Of a DNA stretch of 64,000 nt, positions 11,745-24,734 are shown one piece after another. Position numbers and translations under genes: made by a program. Below the pieces are notes generated by a model, which was not told the DNA's origin, did not search any database, and was given only the letters and a program-made list of their open reading frames with translations. Position 1 is the first letter of the stretch, and each line of letters starts with the position of its first letter. This stretch comes from Dreissena polymorpha (Eukaryota > Mollusca > Bivalvia > Myida > Dreissenidae), in contig NC_068355.1 in the NCBI RefSeq assembly GCF_020536995.1, positions 76,508,026 to 76,572,025 on the forward strand, in the 5' to 3' direction.

Positions 11745-13801
11745 ACAGACAGACAGACAGACAGTTTTATTTTGACTTATACAATGTACATCGTCAACAA
11801 CACATTATAAAAACAGTACAATGTCAATTGTGATAGGTACAAACTTTTACACGTATTTACAAATGATTAATTTAGCTAACAAAGTAAATTAAATATAAAA
11901 ACAACAAAGACAGAAAAAAAGAAAAAAGAACAAAGAAAAGAGGATGAACATCTAAAGCATTATTGCGTTAATAATAGATGTTCGAACTTTAAGTGATTCT
12001 TTAACAAAGAGGAATACTTTTATAAGTTCTATTTTATTATTCGATTGTAGTAAACTTAAATATTTATACATAGATGGCCTTTTGTAATAACATGGTTTTA
12101 TGTATTTTTTTTCTAATGTTTCTAAACGCCAGGCAAATGCAAATAAAATGAAATTCATCTTCAATATCGGTCGAATTGCAACACATGCAGTGACGCTGAT
12201 TTCTAGCGACGTCTCTTGCATAACGACCGGTTTGAATGTGCAGTGGATGGGCTGACAATCTTAATCTGGTAAAAAAGTATCTCAAACTTCTTGGTAAAAT
12301 GTCTAAGTACGACTCATATTCAAAATTGATTATAAAATTTCGATAAACATCTTACATCGAACTATTATTTAAGGTTCTATACCAGTCCTGTGTGAAGTTA
12401 TCACACACTCTCCGTTTAAATTCCTCTACAAATGAGTTAATCTCAATATTAATAGTATTTATATCATCAAATGCATAACTAAAACCTAAGTCTTCAAACA
12501 TTTTTTAACATTAAATATCCAATTATGACAGCCTTTATGATAATCTGAGACGGCCAAATTATATATGGTTTTAATAATGATATTTTCAGATCTACATATC
12601 TTAAACCAATATTTAATTACACGTACATATCTATGTATATACATGGGATATGTACCCAGCTCACCATAAACACAAGCATTACATGTGTTAAGTTTTACCT
12701 TTAGTAATCGTTTGCAAAATTTCAAATGGATTCTTTCAAGTTCCTTAGTTTTAGTATAGCCCCAGACTTCCGAAGCATAATTTAAAATGGATCCAACAAA
12801 TGCGTCAAATAATTGACAAAGTATCTTGGGTTTTAAATCGTAGTCATTACATTTAGACAATAAAATATTCATTGCTTTTAATGCTTTACCCGTTAGGTGT
12901 TCCTGATTCAATGTGAAACTCCCAGTATAATTAAAAACAACCCCAAGATAATTAAAATCATTCACAACTTGTATGTCATGGCCATTGTAGGTCCATTTTT
13001 CATTTGGCAATAATCCGCCTCTTTTCCGAAATACTGTAATTTTTGTTTTCTCTGTATTTACGTTCAATCCCCATAAATTACAATAATAATATAGATTATC
13101 TAAATGGTTTTGAATTTAATCGGGCGTTTTACCCACAATAGCCATATCATCAGCAAATAACAGTAAAATAAATACAATGTCGTCAATAATCAATCCGGAT
13201 TGTAAATCATTTTGTAAAAACAACTCAAGATCTACAAACAAAGAAAATAATAAGGGGGACATAACTTCGCCCTGTCGGAGCCCCACTGCGTAAGAAAAAT
13301 AGTCAGCATATGAAGACAATGACTTAACACAGGATTTAACTTTTTGATACATGTCTCTAACAATTCTAAGAATTTTACCCTGTATGCCACATTTATACAT
13401 TTTTAACCATAATGTATTTCTATATATAGTATCAAAACAGTTCATCATGTCCACAAAAATTACATATAATCTCTTTTTTTCAAATAAACAGTTTTGAACA
13501 AGAGAATGAAGAATAAATATTGCATCTGTCGTAGACCGCCCTTTCCGAAATCTGAATTGGGCGTCCGAAATAGTATTATTTTCGTAACAAATATTTTCAA
13601 TGCGATTGTTTAAAACGGTTGTAAAGAGCTTAGATAAACAGCTAACTAAAGTAATCCCTCTATAATTATTTACATCTTCTTTTGAACCTTTCTTGTGTAG
13701 AGGGACAATAATTCCCTCGGTCCACTTTTCAGTGTAATATCCTGAGTTCAATACACAATTAAATAAATCACATATATGTAAGGCTAATATATCAACACTT
13801 C
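11745..13801 (-). mobile_element. LINE inserted in the inverted-repeat element
   Basis: A minus-strand non-LTR retrotransposon, 5'-truncated at about 13801. Its 3' end at 11745 carries a CTGT-type tail (ACAGACAGACAG on the plus strand). AATTATG occurs on both sides (11738-11744 and 13802-13808) and is a plausible target-site duplication. After the reverse transcriptase comes a C-terminal segment (12064-12285) with RLRLSAHPLHIQTGRYAR and a Cys/His cluster (CMCCNS..DIEDEFHFICIC), typical of the end of such LINE proteins. The clade is unresolved (RTE/Jockey-like style). Confidence 0.85.
12486..13751 (-). pseudogene. Reverse transcriptase of the inserted LINE, broken
   Basis: The frame 13751-13116 has fingers/palm motifs in order: WTEGIIVPLHKKGSKEDVNN, YRGITLVSCLSKLF, FRFRKGRSTTDAIFILH, FVDMMNCFDTIYR, VGLRQGEVMSPLLFSLFVDL and the catalytic LLFADDMAIV. 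The frame 13067-12486 continues with NVNTEKTKITVFRKRGG, FNYLGVVFNYTGSF, ILNYASEVWGY, HLKFCKRLLKVK and VYGELGTYP. The two frames are separated by a frameshift and stop between 13116 and 13067, and the endonuclease domain is missing. The YADD-equivalent (FADD) and the first catalytic Asp are retained, so decay is moderate. Confidence 0.85.
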
Positions 13802-13924
13802 AATTATGTAACTGTCCGATATAGTTTAGAAAACCGTCCTGGACGGTTTCCTGGCGTAAATTATAGTACGGCATAGGGTTTGAACCGGACGGTTTAGAAT
13901 AGTTTTGGACAAGTTCGTACACCA

Positions 13925-15184
13925 TACGTTTGCGACCTGGGGACGATTATCACTACCCATCCCGGCTCAGCCGTGTATTAACGTCTATAATATATATCTA
14001 ACTTTGTTGTTTTGTTCATTCTCTAAAATGTATTACAGAACCAGCTTTCCGTACTTGTATTTTCATTTGATTGCGCAATTTATGACGTATTTCTGTGACG
14101 TAATTTCTGAGACGAAAACACCAGTTTTAGCTATTCGGACGTGAAAAGTTTATATTAAATATTTTTAAAGCATCGAACGATAACAAAAACGTATTTCGGA
14201 TTGTGCATTTGTCGTGCAAAATTGGAAGCTTTGATAATCGCTCCGACAAGTCATTCGATTTTGTAAATCGTGTTTTTGGTGACAGTGGTTTAGCATTCGC
14301 TACAATCGTTTAAAAAAGTGTGATTCAAAATAAATATAGATAAACGGATAGAATAACAGAAAACGGATTGCACATCGTTGTTATTTTATTATTATAAGCA
14401 TCGGATTAAAGTTGTCATAGAGGTAAGTGTGTCTTTTACTTTTTTCATTTTGCTGTTTGGTGAATCCTGTTATTAAAGCTCAAATAGAGGCATCAATCTA
14501 ATGTGAAGCAGGGTTTCAGTTTCAATCGATATTTGTATTATCCAAATTGCGTGCTACATGTCATTAAATAATCTAATTATGATTGATTATTTCGTTGATT
14601 TGTGGCTAAGACTGAATGTGGACGCCATTTTTTTCCAGTTGAACGTCGCCCGCGCACACATTCTGAGGGAAAACATTTACAATTTACTAGATAAACACTT
14701 TCAAATGCACATAGAAGTCTCGTCTCATAATATGCAATCAAAACACAATCGGCATAATGATTTGATGAGTTCATTAATGCAATATATAAAGGGTTGAATT
14801 TGTTAAGCAGATAATTTTATTGTAGTCAAAATATGTATTCGAATCTGCGTTTTTACTCGCCTTTGCTTATATTGCAAATTGGATCAACATAAATATTTTT
14901 AAGTGTGTTTATTTCCTCGAAAGTCCTTCAAACAACTGGTCACTAATTAGGAATCTAAGGTCGCGCATGTGCTATAAAATTGTAAGTTCGGGAACATTAA
15001 CTCAACAGCTCAAACTGACTTAATACAACCTACGTCAAGCGGTCACCAATCGTAAGTGGTCAGCCAAACATTCCTCCTCAGTATAAAAGTTGAAAGCAAC
15101 CGATGGTCGATATACTGTATATAGTTACATTTTAGAAGAAAGAACGCGCAACTAAAACACGAATTACTAGCGCGTCAATCGACT
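13925..15184. other. No gene seen
   Basis: AT-rich sequence. A TATAAAAG string lies near 15081, but no credible downstream gene starts there; the next feature is a LINE relic. Confidence 0.5.
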
Positions 15185-16990
15185 TCTTATCGTTTCATCC
15201 AACCAGGAACCCGATGGCCCATAAAAACGTGGATACTCTTCCGCGTATTTCCCTATGCGGCTCAACTACGGAGGCGATCTCTGACCGCGACAAACAGATG
15301 AGGAGATGGTTGGAACATTTCTCAGAGCTATACTCTAGTGCCACTGTTGTCATCAAGCCGGCATTGACGCCATCAGCGACCTGCCTGAAATGGAAGAACT
15401 TGACGCCCTGCCCACTGTTGAGGCCATTGACCAAGCCATCGACCCCCTGAGCTTTGGGACAGCGCCAGGGAAATCACTGCATCCCACATTATGCCACCAA
15501 CTCAGGAAAGATCTCCTACTCCAGCCACTGAATGATCTTCTTATCTTGTGCTGGGAGTAAGACACAGTACCACAAGACATGTGCAATGCCAGCATAGTCA
15601 CCCTTTACAAGAAAAAGGATTACCAAAGTGACTTAACAACTACAGAGGCATTTCTCTGCTGAGCACTGATGGGAAAGTATTTTCCCGAATACTCCTAAAC
15701 CGACTCCAGACCCTTGCAACAATGATATATCCTGAGTCCCAGTGTGGCTTTCACGCCAGCGGATCCAACACCTACATTATTTTAACATTGCGTCTACTCC
15801 TGGAAAAATGCAGAGAACAAGGTATGTCTCTTTGCTTCGCATCCGTCGACCTTACAAACTATTCCGCCTTTTGGAGAAGATCAGCTAAGCCTCCCACAAG
15901 CTGCCTAGCATGGTGTTATCCTTCAACAAATACGTGAAAGGATCTGTTTGTTTGACGTTTCATCCTTCAAACTATTTCCCATCTGCAGCAGGTTGCGTGC
16001 GCGCACATACGTTGTTTGACATCTTCTTCTCGATGCTGCAGAAGCAACCCAAGTCCTCGACAGAGAGATGCTGTTAGCGGATGATGATGCGCTTGCAACG
16101 CATACAGAGGAGGCCTTCCAGAGAGTCAAAGCTTTGCCATGGTATTCGAAGACTTTGGGCTTACTGTCAGCTTGAAGAAGACGAACATCATGGGCCAGGA
16201 TGCAAGTACCGTACCCTGCATAAAATCGCAAAATATACTCTGGATGTGGGCGATGACTTCACCTACCTTGGGTCTACCATACGCAGAAACCTGTTCATCG
16301 ATGATGAGTTTTGTAAGCGCATCAAAAAGGCTTCAGCTACCATGGCCAGACTAGCAAAGAGGGTCTGGGAAAGTAAGTTTCTTACAGAGAAGACCAAGAT
16401 CATAGTATATCAGGCGTGTGTACTCAGCACCATGCTGTGTTGTAGCGAAGGTGTGTTGGGCGACCCTCATGCGACATTAACGCCGTCTAAACACATTTTA
16501 ATTGCGGTGCCTCAAGAGCATTCTGGACACCACGTGGCAGGATGGTATCCTGCACAGCGACATCCTGGAAAGTGCTTTATCCTGCACAGCGACATCATGG
16601 ATAGTGCTAGGATCCCGAGCATGTTCAGCTTTCTAATTCAACGTCGCCTTATGTGGCTGGGTCACGCTCGCCGAAAAGAGGATAGACGCCTACCAAAGGA
16701 TGTCATATATGGACAGTTTGCCACTGGCATGCGTGGGTCGCCCAACCCTGAAGAAAAAGGATGTCTGCCTAGAGGGACCTCAAAGCAAGCGGCATTGCAC
16801 TTCGGAGACCCTGGCCAAATATTGCATCGTTGGCGACCGCAAATACATAGACGCATTAAGGCTAGCAGATTAGAGCATACAACTCGAAGGGAATCTTTTG
16901 AAAAGCTCGCGCCACCCTTCCCCCTCTGTGTGCTTGACATTCAACAAGGAACCCCACCCAAGCATCGACCTGCTTAGCCACAATAGGCAT
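15185..16990 (+). mobile_element. Degraded LINE (RTE-like)
   Basis: Pieces of one LINE protein occur in order but in several frames: RWLEHFSELYSS near 15306, RLQTLATMIYPESQCGFHAS near 15705, EKCREQGMSLCFASVDLT near 15805, LLADDDALATHTEEAF near 16074, and VDDFTYLGSTI-like sequence near 16250. They are followed by KKASATMARLAKRVWESKFLTE-type, VYQACVLSTML and QRRLMWLGHARRKEDRRLPKD (the last near 16640). The catalytic ADD survives, but frameshifts and stops are numerous. The family is recognised from the 'RRLRWLGHVRRMDDGRIPK' type C-terminus common in molluscan LINEs; RTE placement is tentative. Confidence 0.8.
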
Positions 16991-18300
16991 TGCCCCCCCC
17001 CCTTCCCCTCAGAAGTGACTAACTCAAGAGAGCATTAGCATAGTCTCCAGAGACTCAGCTCTGCCAACGACAACATTTTCTCAAATAAGAGTTTTTGCAA
17101 TTTGTTTTTGTATATGATATGACTTTTTATTGCTATATCTCAGGTACCATAAACAATTCAACATGACGTGTGTAGAGATCAATGAGAAAAAAGCCATGCA
17201 CAAGGACCATAAGGACCATAACCCTAAACCTTCTTAAATGAGAGTTATTGCCCTGTGTTGTTTTTGTGCCTCTTTGGCGTTTTTGTGTGATGAAACCCTC
17301 CAGGGCTATATTTCAAATAAGACATCAACATGAAACTTCATGGTGTATAGATATCAATGGGGAGGATTGTAATTCATAAAAACGATTACCCTATACTAAA
17401 TTATTGTTTTAGGATTCTACTGTATATAGAGGTATTTGCACCTATTCAAAAACAAAATATATTTGGCGGGAGATAGAATGTGGTTGTTATAAATAGTTAT
17501 TACATAGTAAATATTGGTGTAATATTATTATTTTTGTAATAGCAACGAAATTGGCATTTTAATCGCACGTTAAAACTGATTTGAGTCGGTAGTAATGGAA
17601 TTTAAAGTTATACAAATAAGTCATACTGCTGTTAGTCGGAAATAAAACAGATTTACGACAATACACAAAATGTCCATCTATCACCGACAAAAAAGAACTA
17701 CATTTCAACATAAACGTTGTTTGTGGTAGGACAGTGAAATATTGAGCTAAATATACATAAGGTTTTTGTCAAACGATTAAAGTCCCAGTCTAAGTACAGC
17801 CAAGACATACATTCACTTTAATTAACTTTACATGACAACTCGCCAATGTGACGTACAGTAAATATATAACGCACCTAAATAACAATGTGTCAAATAAACT
17901 AAACGCAATTAACGATATGTTTTAACATTTCCATTTTGCTTTTCATATCAATTTATGCGCTGTCCAACAAGCCTTCAATTGGCTTTCTCACTCAATTATA
18001 TTCTTGCTTCATGTCAGCCATGGAATTGAGCGTTAGCTTAGTAGCTTATTTTTGTGTATCGCACTTTTACCTGAGAAAAAGTAGATGCACGTTTTCTGAA
18101 GTTGATCAGTTTTTTCTGTGAAGGAAAAATCTTTTGTTTACAAACGAAGTTTCCCTCCAAATACTTTATGCGCCAGTCATCTTTCAGCCTAAACAAGAAT
18201 AAGGCAGATCTACGATTGAAAATCTTGGCTAAGTCGTAAATGTTCTAATGTGGCTGTATTAAAATCGCGCCGCGTCTTAAGGTTAATGAAAATAACAAAT
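16991..18300. other. No gene seen
   Basis: AT-rich sequence after the LINE. No convincing frame or repeat boundary. Confidence 0.5.
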
Positions 18301-18533
18301 GAGCCGTGCTCTGTGAAACATGGGTTTTAATGCATGCGCAGTCTGCACAGACAAATCAGGGACGACACTTTCCGCTTTTATGATATTTTCTGTTTAAAGA
18401 AAGTCACTTATTAGCAAGAATACAGTATGGCCGGAAAGTGTCGTCCCTCATTAGCCCGTGCGGTCTGCACATGTTAATCTGGGATGACACTTAACGCACA
18501 TGCATTGAGCCCTGTTTTCACCGAGCGCCGCTC
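18301..18533. mobile_element. MITE, dreissenid 'TGTGCGGACTGCACA' family, copy 1
   Basis: Inverted ends carry GCTCTGTGAAA...TGGG...TTTAATGCATG on the left and its complement on the right (ACGCACATGCATTGAGCCC...TTCACCGAGCG). The core has CAGGGACGACACTTTCCGCT and its inverse GGAAAGTGTCGTCCCTCATT. The arms pair over most of their length, so the whole element is a long imperfect hairpin. No coding capacity. Confidence 0.85.
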
Positions 18534-18904
18534 ATATCTTTCGATAAATACATAGTCCTAAATAAACGCGATTAGAAAGCGGGATTTCTCGTCTTGCATT
18601 GTTCTGTTGAATAATGACATCAAAGAAAGGCTCGTATAACATTTTGCAACAAATGTTTTTCAACCCATATAGCTAGCTGTACGTTGTCGCGCTATTTACG
18701 TCATCCTTTTATCAAAGCAATCTATGTAATATCACACGTTGATGTTTGCCAACTGCGTTTCTCAGTCCACGTGTGTTTTCATTTTTTAAAGTATTATTAA
18801 ATCTAAATCTAAACATTTTCCATTTAAAGTAGTTTCAACGTACAACTCTCATTCAACTCAACAAATTATACCGCGATAAGAATGTGCCTTCTATGATTTT
18901 TGCC

Positions 18905-20985
18905 AAAACCAGGCCCGTAGCAAGGGTTTTGAAAGGGGGTGCGAATTTTTGCCATAGACGATTGTTATTGAGCAGCGAAGTGGGGAAGGGGGTATGCGCG
19001 GGAGGGGATGTTCCTCTTGCAATCGGTGACTTTGGAGGTACTCCCACTTTGTCTAAACAATTTTGAAAATGAAACGTAAACTCATGCATTCTGGTCACTT
19101 TTTAACTGTATTTAGAGACTGAAATTATAGAGCATTTTTATATAAAATTTCACGTTCATTGACCATACTCAGTGACTGATCGACATGAATATGATATAAC
19201 AGACATGTATTCCCCACCACGTTTTTCAATAACCACCTTTTTTGATCAGTCACGGAAATACATCATTTTATACTGTGTTCAACCCGACACTATTATTCGC
19301 GCACACACTTTGTTTACATATGCAACAACACATTTATATAATGTGAAATCAACAATAAGAACGGTATAAAATATCATTATTTCTTGGAATCTTGGAATCT
19401 TGATACAATTGTTGTGTTTTACCATTCCAACATTTTACCATTCATAAATAGAGCAAATAAAATGGAAAAATTTGACTTTTTTCAAAACAATTATTTGTCT
19501 GCTACTATGGATAGTCACAGAGGCCTAGCATTGCTCTAAACGTGCTAATAGTGTATTATGCAACAAACACTGATTAACAAAACTGGGTATTCTCTAATGT
19601 GCATCAATACTAAAAAGAAATCAAAATGGTATAACTGGTTTCTTTATTTTCTTATTTTTAACAAATAATTCATCTTTTTCTAATCGATTTTCAGAAAAAT
19701 ACAACACTTTATGCTTCATTAAGACCCTATAACCACAAACTACTGGCCCTATGGTCTCAAAGTCCTTAACAATGTATACCAGGACGTTGAAGAAAAAAAG
19801 ATGTACTTATTAGCCCACTATATGCTCAAGATCCGTCACAGTTGATGGAAATTAAACGTTAACGTCAAACTGATAATATATTATACCGTTTTTAATTCAT
19901 TATAACAACTTTTTATGAGTAGGGCATTCCTAGTGTCAAGTTTGACATAATTAAAACATTGTGGAAAGTTATGTATGTGGAGCAGAACAGAGGCCATTAA
20001 GTGTTGGTAAACTAGAAAACAAAGCTACCGGTACATTGCTTTGTCACAATGATTTGTTTTCTTGTCATTCAACACAAAAATTATCATGACTTAATCATAG
20101 CTGATATTTTCTGCTGGAAAACCCTTTAGGGGATCCGAAAATGGCTGTACGGGGATATAACAAAAAGACAACGCAGTCCGTCGAAAATGCTGTGCACAAT
20201 GTGTTATTGTTATAAATCGTGGTATAATGTTATTAATCAGTGACTCATTAGTCTTCGGCAAAAGTCGAAGGGTGTCCTTTGATTTCAGTAATTTACGGAA
20301 GCTGACATGACATTCCGTTAATACTCATCTAAATGTGTTTTCTTTTTTATAAGATTATTTATTTATTCAAGTAAATCAAATTGTGTTTCCAGCCATTTAG
20401 ATTATTGTCGAAAAAGGTTATCGGACTGGGATTTCAACCCACAATAAGTAGGCTTCAACATTTCGTTATGATATCTATTACAGTTATAGCTTTAACAGAC
20501 ACAAATAACGATGACAGAAGTTACAAAACAATCATTTAGTATCGAATATCTATAAATGAATATCGATTATATACGGATTAGAGTGCCAGGTTAATAATTT
20601 TGCATCATACAGAAAACAAGTATCTATTTGAAACAAAGATACCAAATCCATTTTGCGGGGAACGGCTTCTTAGATCTTCTCAAATTTTGCTGTCACAACT
20701 TTTAATGATGTCAACAATTCTGCGGTTAAAACTTGTAGATCTAAATAAAAATCACGCGCTATCTTGGAAATGACTTGATCGAAAAATTAATTATATATAG
20801 ACCTGGCGGTTGCATATTGAATACAACATCATTTTAACGCTTATATACGAAGACTCACTGGGTTCCTGGACAAAATAAATAACTGTTTTTGAGTCCAGTA
20901 AAGTTGGGTGCAACTTAAAGTAAATTTTTTTACTCGTCCAAAAATATTGGGTGCGAACGCACCCAACGCACCCCTTAGCAACGGG
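18905..20985. mobile_element. Possible hAT-like element or two related ends
   Basis: The left end shows CCCGTAGCAAGGG followed by GGGGGTGCGAATTTTT near 18915. At 20945-20985 there is GGGTGCGAACGCACCCAACG then CACCCCTTAGCAACGGG, an imperfect reverse complement. The pair could bound one element of about 2.1 kb, or be solo ends of two MITEs. No transposase frame is visible between them; the interior is AT-rich and otherwise featureless. Confidence 0.35.
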
Positions 20986-20989
20986 TATG

Positions 20990-22617
20990 AAAACTATGCT
21001 ACGGTGTTAAACACTTGTATACGGAAGCCCAAATCTGCTTAAAGCGGGTTCTGTTTATGCGTTGTGCAAGTAGCCATCCACAGTTATTTTTTAGAATCCG
21101 ATCTCGACAGCCTTATCCAATTCACAGTACACGTTAATTTGGGGGCGTGTCATATTTAATAATAATCACAATGAAACGCTCATGTTTTTGCTTGTTCATG
21201 TAGCCGTATACAATATATGAAGTAATGTAATTGTGTGTTTAACTTCACTCAATCTCATTTGTTTGCAATACCTTTATTTATCGTTTCGTTCTTATATCAA
21301 AGTTTCTTTCTTCAAAAAGCAAAATATAGTTTGCGTGTGACCGAGTTCTTGCATGTTGATTCAAGTATGCAAAATTTTACGAAAGAAATATTCTTAAGAC
21401 AAGTCATGATAAATGGCGTTCTCCATAATAATTAGTGATGAGTTGTTTAACATATCATTGAAGTTTGATAATTTTTGTAAACGAATGATCATAAACCATC
21501 GTTAGTTTTAACCACACCACGTAATGTATTGCATACGCAATAATTCCCGTTATTCTCAGACACAAAATTGATCGTTTACAGTGCAGTGAAACATATGGAC
21601 ATGTAAAATATCGATTGCTATTTCCCAAGCACTATGTGGACAAAATTACATAGGCCATTTACTACTTTATTTTTGAAATTCAACACCATAACCGCTTGTT
21701 GATATTCCTACCTAGCTTTTAACAACTGCTGTTTTATTTAATTAATGGTAACAGAATGTAACATATCTGGTAACAGAACTGGTCGGTATGGTCATCTCTT
21801 TTTCGTCGTTCCACGTCGACGTTCGGCGACTTCAGTCAATATTCGGAAGAAAAAGACATATAACTATCATAATACTATCGTAATAACTTCGTACACTTGA
21901 TGTAGATATATTCCACTATTTATATTCCATTCACGGAGCTTTATGTTGTCATTCCGCTTCATTCATAATTTTCTCGGGGACCAATTTTAAATAATCAGTC
22001 TTTGATTAAAACCACTGTATACAGACGGATAACCACACATTTTCTAAAGCAATGTTAATACGAACACCTCATAATCCTTCATGAAAACGGACCCTCCAAG
22101 ACAGTGTATATATTAGGACAAATCAGGACACTATAAAAACGGACTATTTATGATATTTTGTAAGGACGTGCTCGACCATACATTTCATTAAAACCAGGAT
22201 ACAGTGAAATTAAGCATACATAGAGGGTGATAAACATCAGTATAAAACCTTGATACTTCATGGACATACAATGAAAGATAAGACATTTGTCGCGATCGCT
22301 TATGAGGTTATGAGTTCGAAAAGCAGATGTCTCGGCGATTATACCAAATGACATACATGTAGGACAAATCGATGAAATCAAGAACTCGGCTAAATCTTGC
22401 CTTTAAACGAGTAACAGAATAATCATTTGTTCTTGTTGATTGAATTGTTTATCAAAAAACATCACCTACTATACGAAAGACATAATGAAACATACTTCTG
22501 CAATTAAAAACGAGAATTATCATAAAACTAAGTATGAACTTGTATGTACTAATATTATCCAATATACCATTTGAGTACCGGTTATTCGGCATGTTGAACA
22601 ATAATTCGTGTTCGGTG
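20990..22617. other. No gene seen; downstream of the SnoaL-like gene
   Basis: Intergenic AT-rich DNA beyond the stop codon of the minus-strand gene. It includes that gene's 3' untranslated region, whose end I could not fix. Confidence 0.5.
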
Positions 22618-22856
22618 TTATTTGCGAAGCTGTACAAACGGACACTGCCACTTTGTGAAGGGTTGACATCCCATGAGTTTTAGGATCAGCGCATGCGGAT
22701 CAAAGAACACGTCAATAGACTGGATCTTTAGATCTTCAGTAACATTGACAACGCAGAATCCGGTCATTTCCAGAGTCTTCCCCGTCGGTTCAAAGCCGTT
22801 GTAAGGTCCCTCAAACTTGCCCCAGTGACGCCAAGTGAAGCACACTTTTGGTGGAC
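22618..22856 (-). CDS. Pathogen-related-type SnoaL-like protein, exon 3 (C-terminus)
   Basis: The last coding exon of a three-exon minus-strand gene. The acceptor is TTAG at 22857-22860; the exon begins GTCCACC. Joined to exon 2, the split codon G|GT gives ...DVIS-GPPKVCFTWRHWGKFEG. The sequence continues with GFEPTGKTLEMTGFCVVNV and TEDLKIQSIDVFFDPHALI, then the tail KLMGCQPFTKWQCPFVQLRK and TAA at 22618-22620. 'FTWRHWG..F.GP..G..PTG' and the late 'KI...DV.FD' are the hallmark of the animal/plant 'pathogen-related protein' group, NTF2/SnoaL-like cone folds. The biochemical activity of the animal members is not known to me. The whole CDS is 666 bases, 221 residues, intact. Confidence 0.88.
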
Positions 22857-23122
22857 CTAAGCACGTGCAATATTAATAATTAGAAAATTACTGAACTATT
22901 AATAATTGATTTTACGCTTGAGGACATACACATATATATTTAAAAAAGCTCACGAGTGTAAATCATATCCATATTTATTGCTGTTTAACAATCATTGCAC
23001 GCGCAGGTATAAAAACAAAAATCTTGATGCTATGATAATCATTAAAGACACACACATTGAAATGAAGTACATGTTAATCAATACATATAGATGCAATTTA
23101 AGAGTGTGCAAAATTGTTATTT

Positions 23123-23480
23123 AATCTAAAGCCTAATTAGCAAGTTATTTATTATGTTTTTAAATTTTAAAACCGAAAGTAGGATTTCGATACGTACATT
23201 TTGACAAACGCGATTATTTTTAAGTCTTACAGCGCAAAGAAGACGGATTTCTACCTTGTAACCACCAGATATATTTTAATTGAGATAGATAAAATTAAAT
23301 CTAAAGCGTAGTTAGCAAGTAATCTACTATTTTTCAAATGGTACCGCTTTTATAACCGAAAGTAGGATTTCTAGACGTATACGTCCATTTCGACAAACGC
23401 AATTATTTTTAAGTTTTAAAGCGCAAAAGAGACGGATTTCTACCATGTAACCACCCGATATATTCTAATTGGCATAGATA
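23123..23480. repeat. Tandem duplication, about 175-bp unit
   Basis: Two units start AATCTAAAGC at 23123 and 23298. Both contain ACCGAAAGTAGGATTTC, GACAAACGC.ATTATTTTTA and GACGGATTTCTACC.TGTAAC. They differ by scattered substitutions and small indels, so the duplication is not recent. Confidence 0.85.
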
Positions 23481-24253
23481 AAATATGTTTCTTATTTATA
23501 ATTAAATTTACTATGCCATGTATTTCATTTAAGGTGTGTGGCTTTAAGCGCTTTACGAAGGATTTTACACAAGAATCACACGGATTACAAGGATAAGCCG
23601 GGTACATTGCTTATTACTAGGTAGTCAGATAAGCAAAAACGAATATATATCGGACTCATTGCTTGATTTGCAGAAATGCAAAGCAAATATACATTTTATG
23701 CTATATAACGAAGAGTATATGCAATGGTTACATGTTAATACTTTTGTCGAGGAAGCCGCGAGTAAAGTACATTCCGGTCATTATAATAAAGTCGCATTTG
23801 GATGGATTGCTTTTTGTAAACGAATATGATGGAGGTTAAGCTATGATTATATATTGCTTAATTCAGTGCGTTACTCAATAACTTTCATAAACCTTTAAAC
23901 TGATTTAACTTCATATGTTAATTCTTAAACAATTCTTAAAAGATATCATCCATCAATAGCTGCAACTGTAAATTGTCGTACTTTAGCTAAACTATTTTTT
24001 GCAGTGTAAATTGCTTGAAAAAAAACGCACGTACGATGAATACTTGTAAATTAATGGATTTTTAATTATAATACATTATGCATGACATTATGCCATAATG
24101 CATTCAGTATGCGGAAGAGAACGTTTTGGATCAAATCAATCTTTGCTAGATAGAGTTGAAGACACGATACGCTAACCTTAGAACCCACACAATGTTATAA
24201 TGTAACTTCTTAAGAGTGCTGCAGATTTTTATATTGCTGCATTTAATACAAAT

Positions 24254-24512
24254 GAGCCTCGCTCTGTGAAAATGGGGTTAAATGCATGTGTGTAAAGTGT
24301 CGTCCAAGATCAGCCTGCGCAGTCCGCACAGGCTTATCAGGGACAACACTTTCCGCTTTAATGATATTTAGCGTTTAACGAAAGTTTCTTCCTAGCAAAA
24401 TTCCAGTTTATACGGAAAGTGTCGTCCCTGATTAGCCTGTGCGGACTGCACAGGCTAATCTGGGACGAAACTTGACGCACATGAATTAAACCCCATTTTC
24501 ACAGATTGCGCC
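24254..24512. mobile_element. MITE, dreissenid 'TGTGCGGACTGCACA' family, copy 2
   Basis: Ends of about 50 bases pair with each other: GCCTCGCTCTGTGAAAATGG on the left against AATCTGTGAAAATGGGG read from the right. The core contains GCCTGTGCGGACTGCACAGG and paired AAGTGTCGTCC blocks. Same family as 18301-18533, here in an intron. Confidence 0.88.
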
Positions 24513-24734
24513 TTAAATATATATCCCTGTTGCTACGAACGACAAACATTAGAATATAACGTCTAGAATTCAGTTATTCATATCTTATTTGTATTGAAAC
24601 GGTCAACAGTTGATTTTGTGAGTACCTGGATTTAATAAGCAGAGCCAAACCACATATAGGCTAATCAGAATTGAAACTAAACATCCATTAAGCAATTTGT
24701 CATAAGACAGTTTTCTTAATTATCAATTAATCAA

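Larger units (their letters stand above)
10989..13924. mobile_element. TA-flanked inverted-repeat element, split by a LINE
   Basis: The left end begins TGGTGTACGAACTGGTCCAA. The last 38 bases (13887-13924) are its reverse complement with two mismatches. TA dinucleotides sit directly outside both ends (10987-10988 and 13925-13926), as in Tc1/mariner-type insertions. A second inverted pair lies inside (about 11609-11690 and 13805-13885). The left 140 bases also fold on themselves, because 11090-11125 is a reverse copy of the terminus. The element is studded with dyads of AAACCGTCC and GGACGGTTT. Without the inserted LINE it would be about 880 bases with no coding capacity. Confidence 0.75.

Noticed and set aside
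15078-15090. TATAAAAG box as a promoter
   Set aside because: No gene follows; the next sequence is a degraded LINE.
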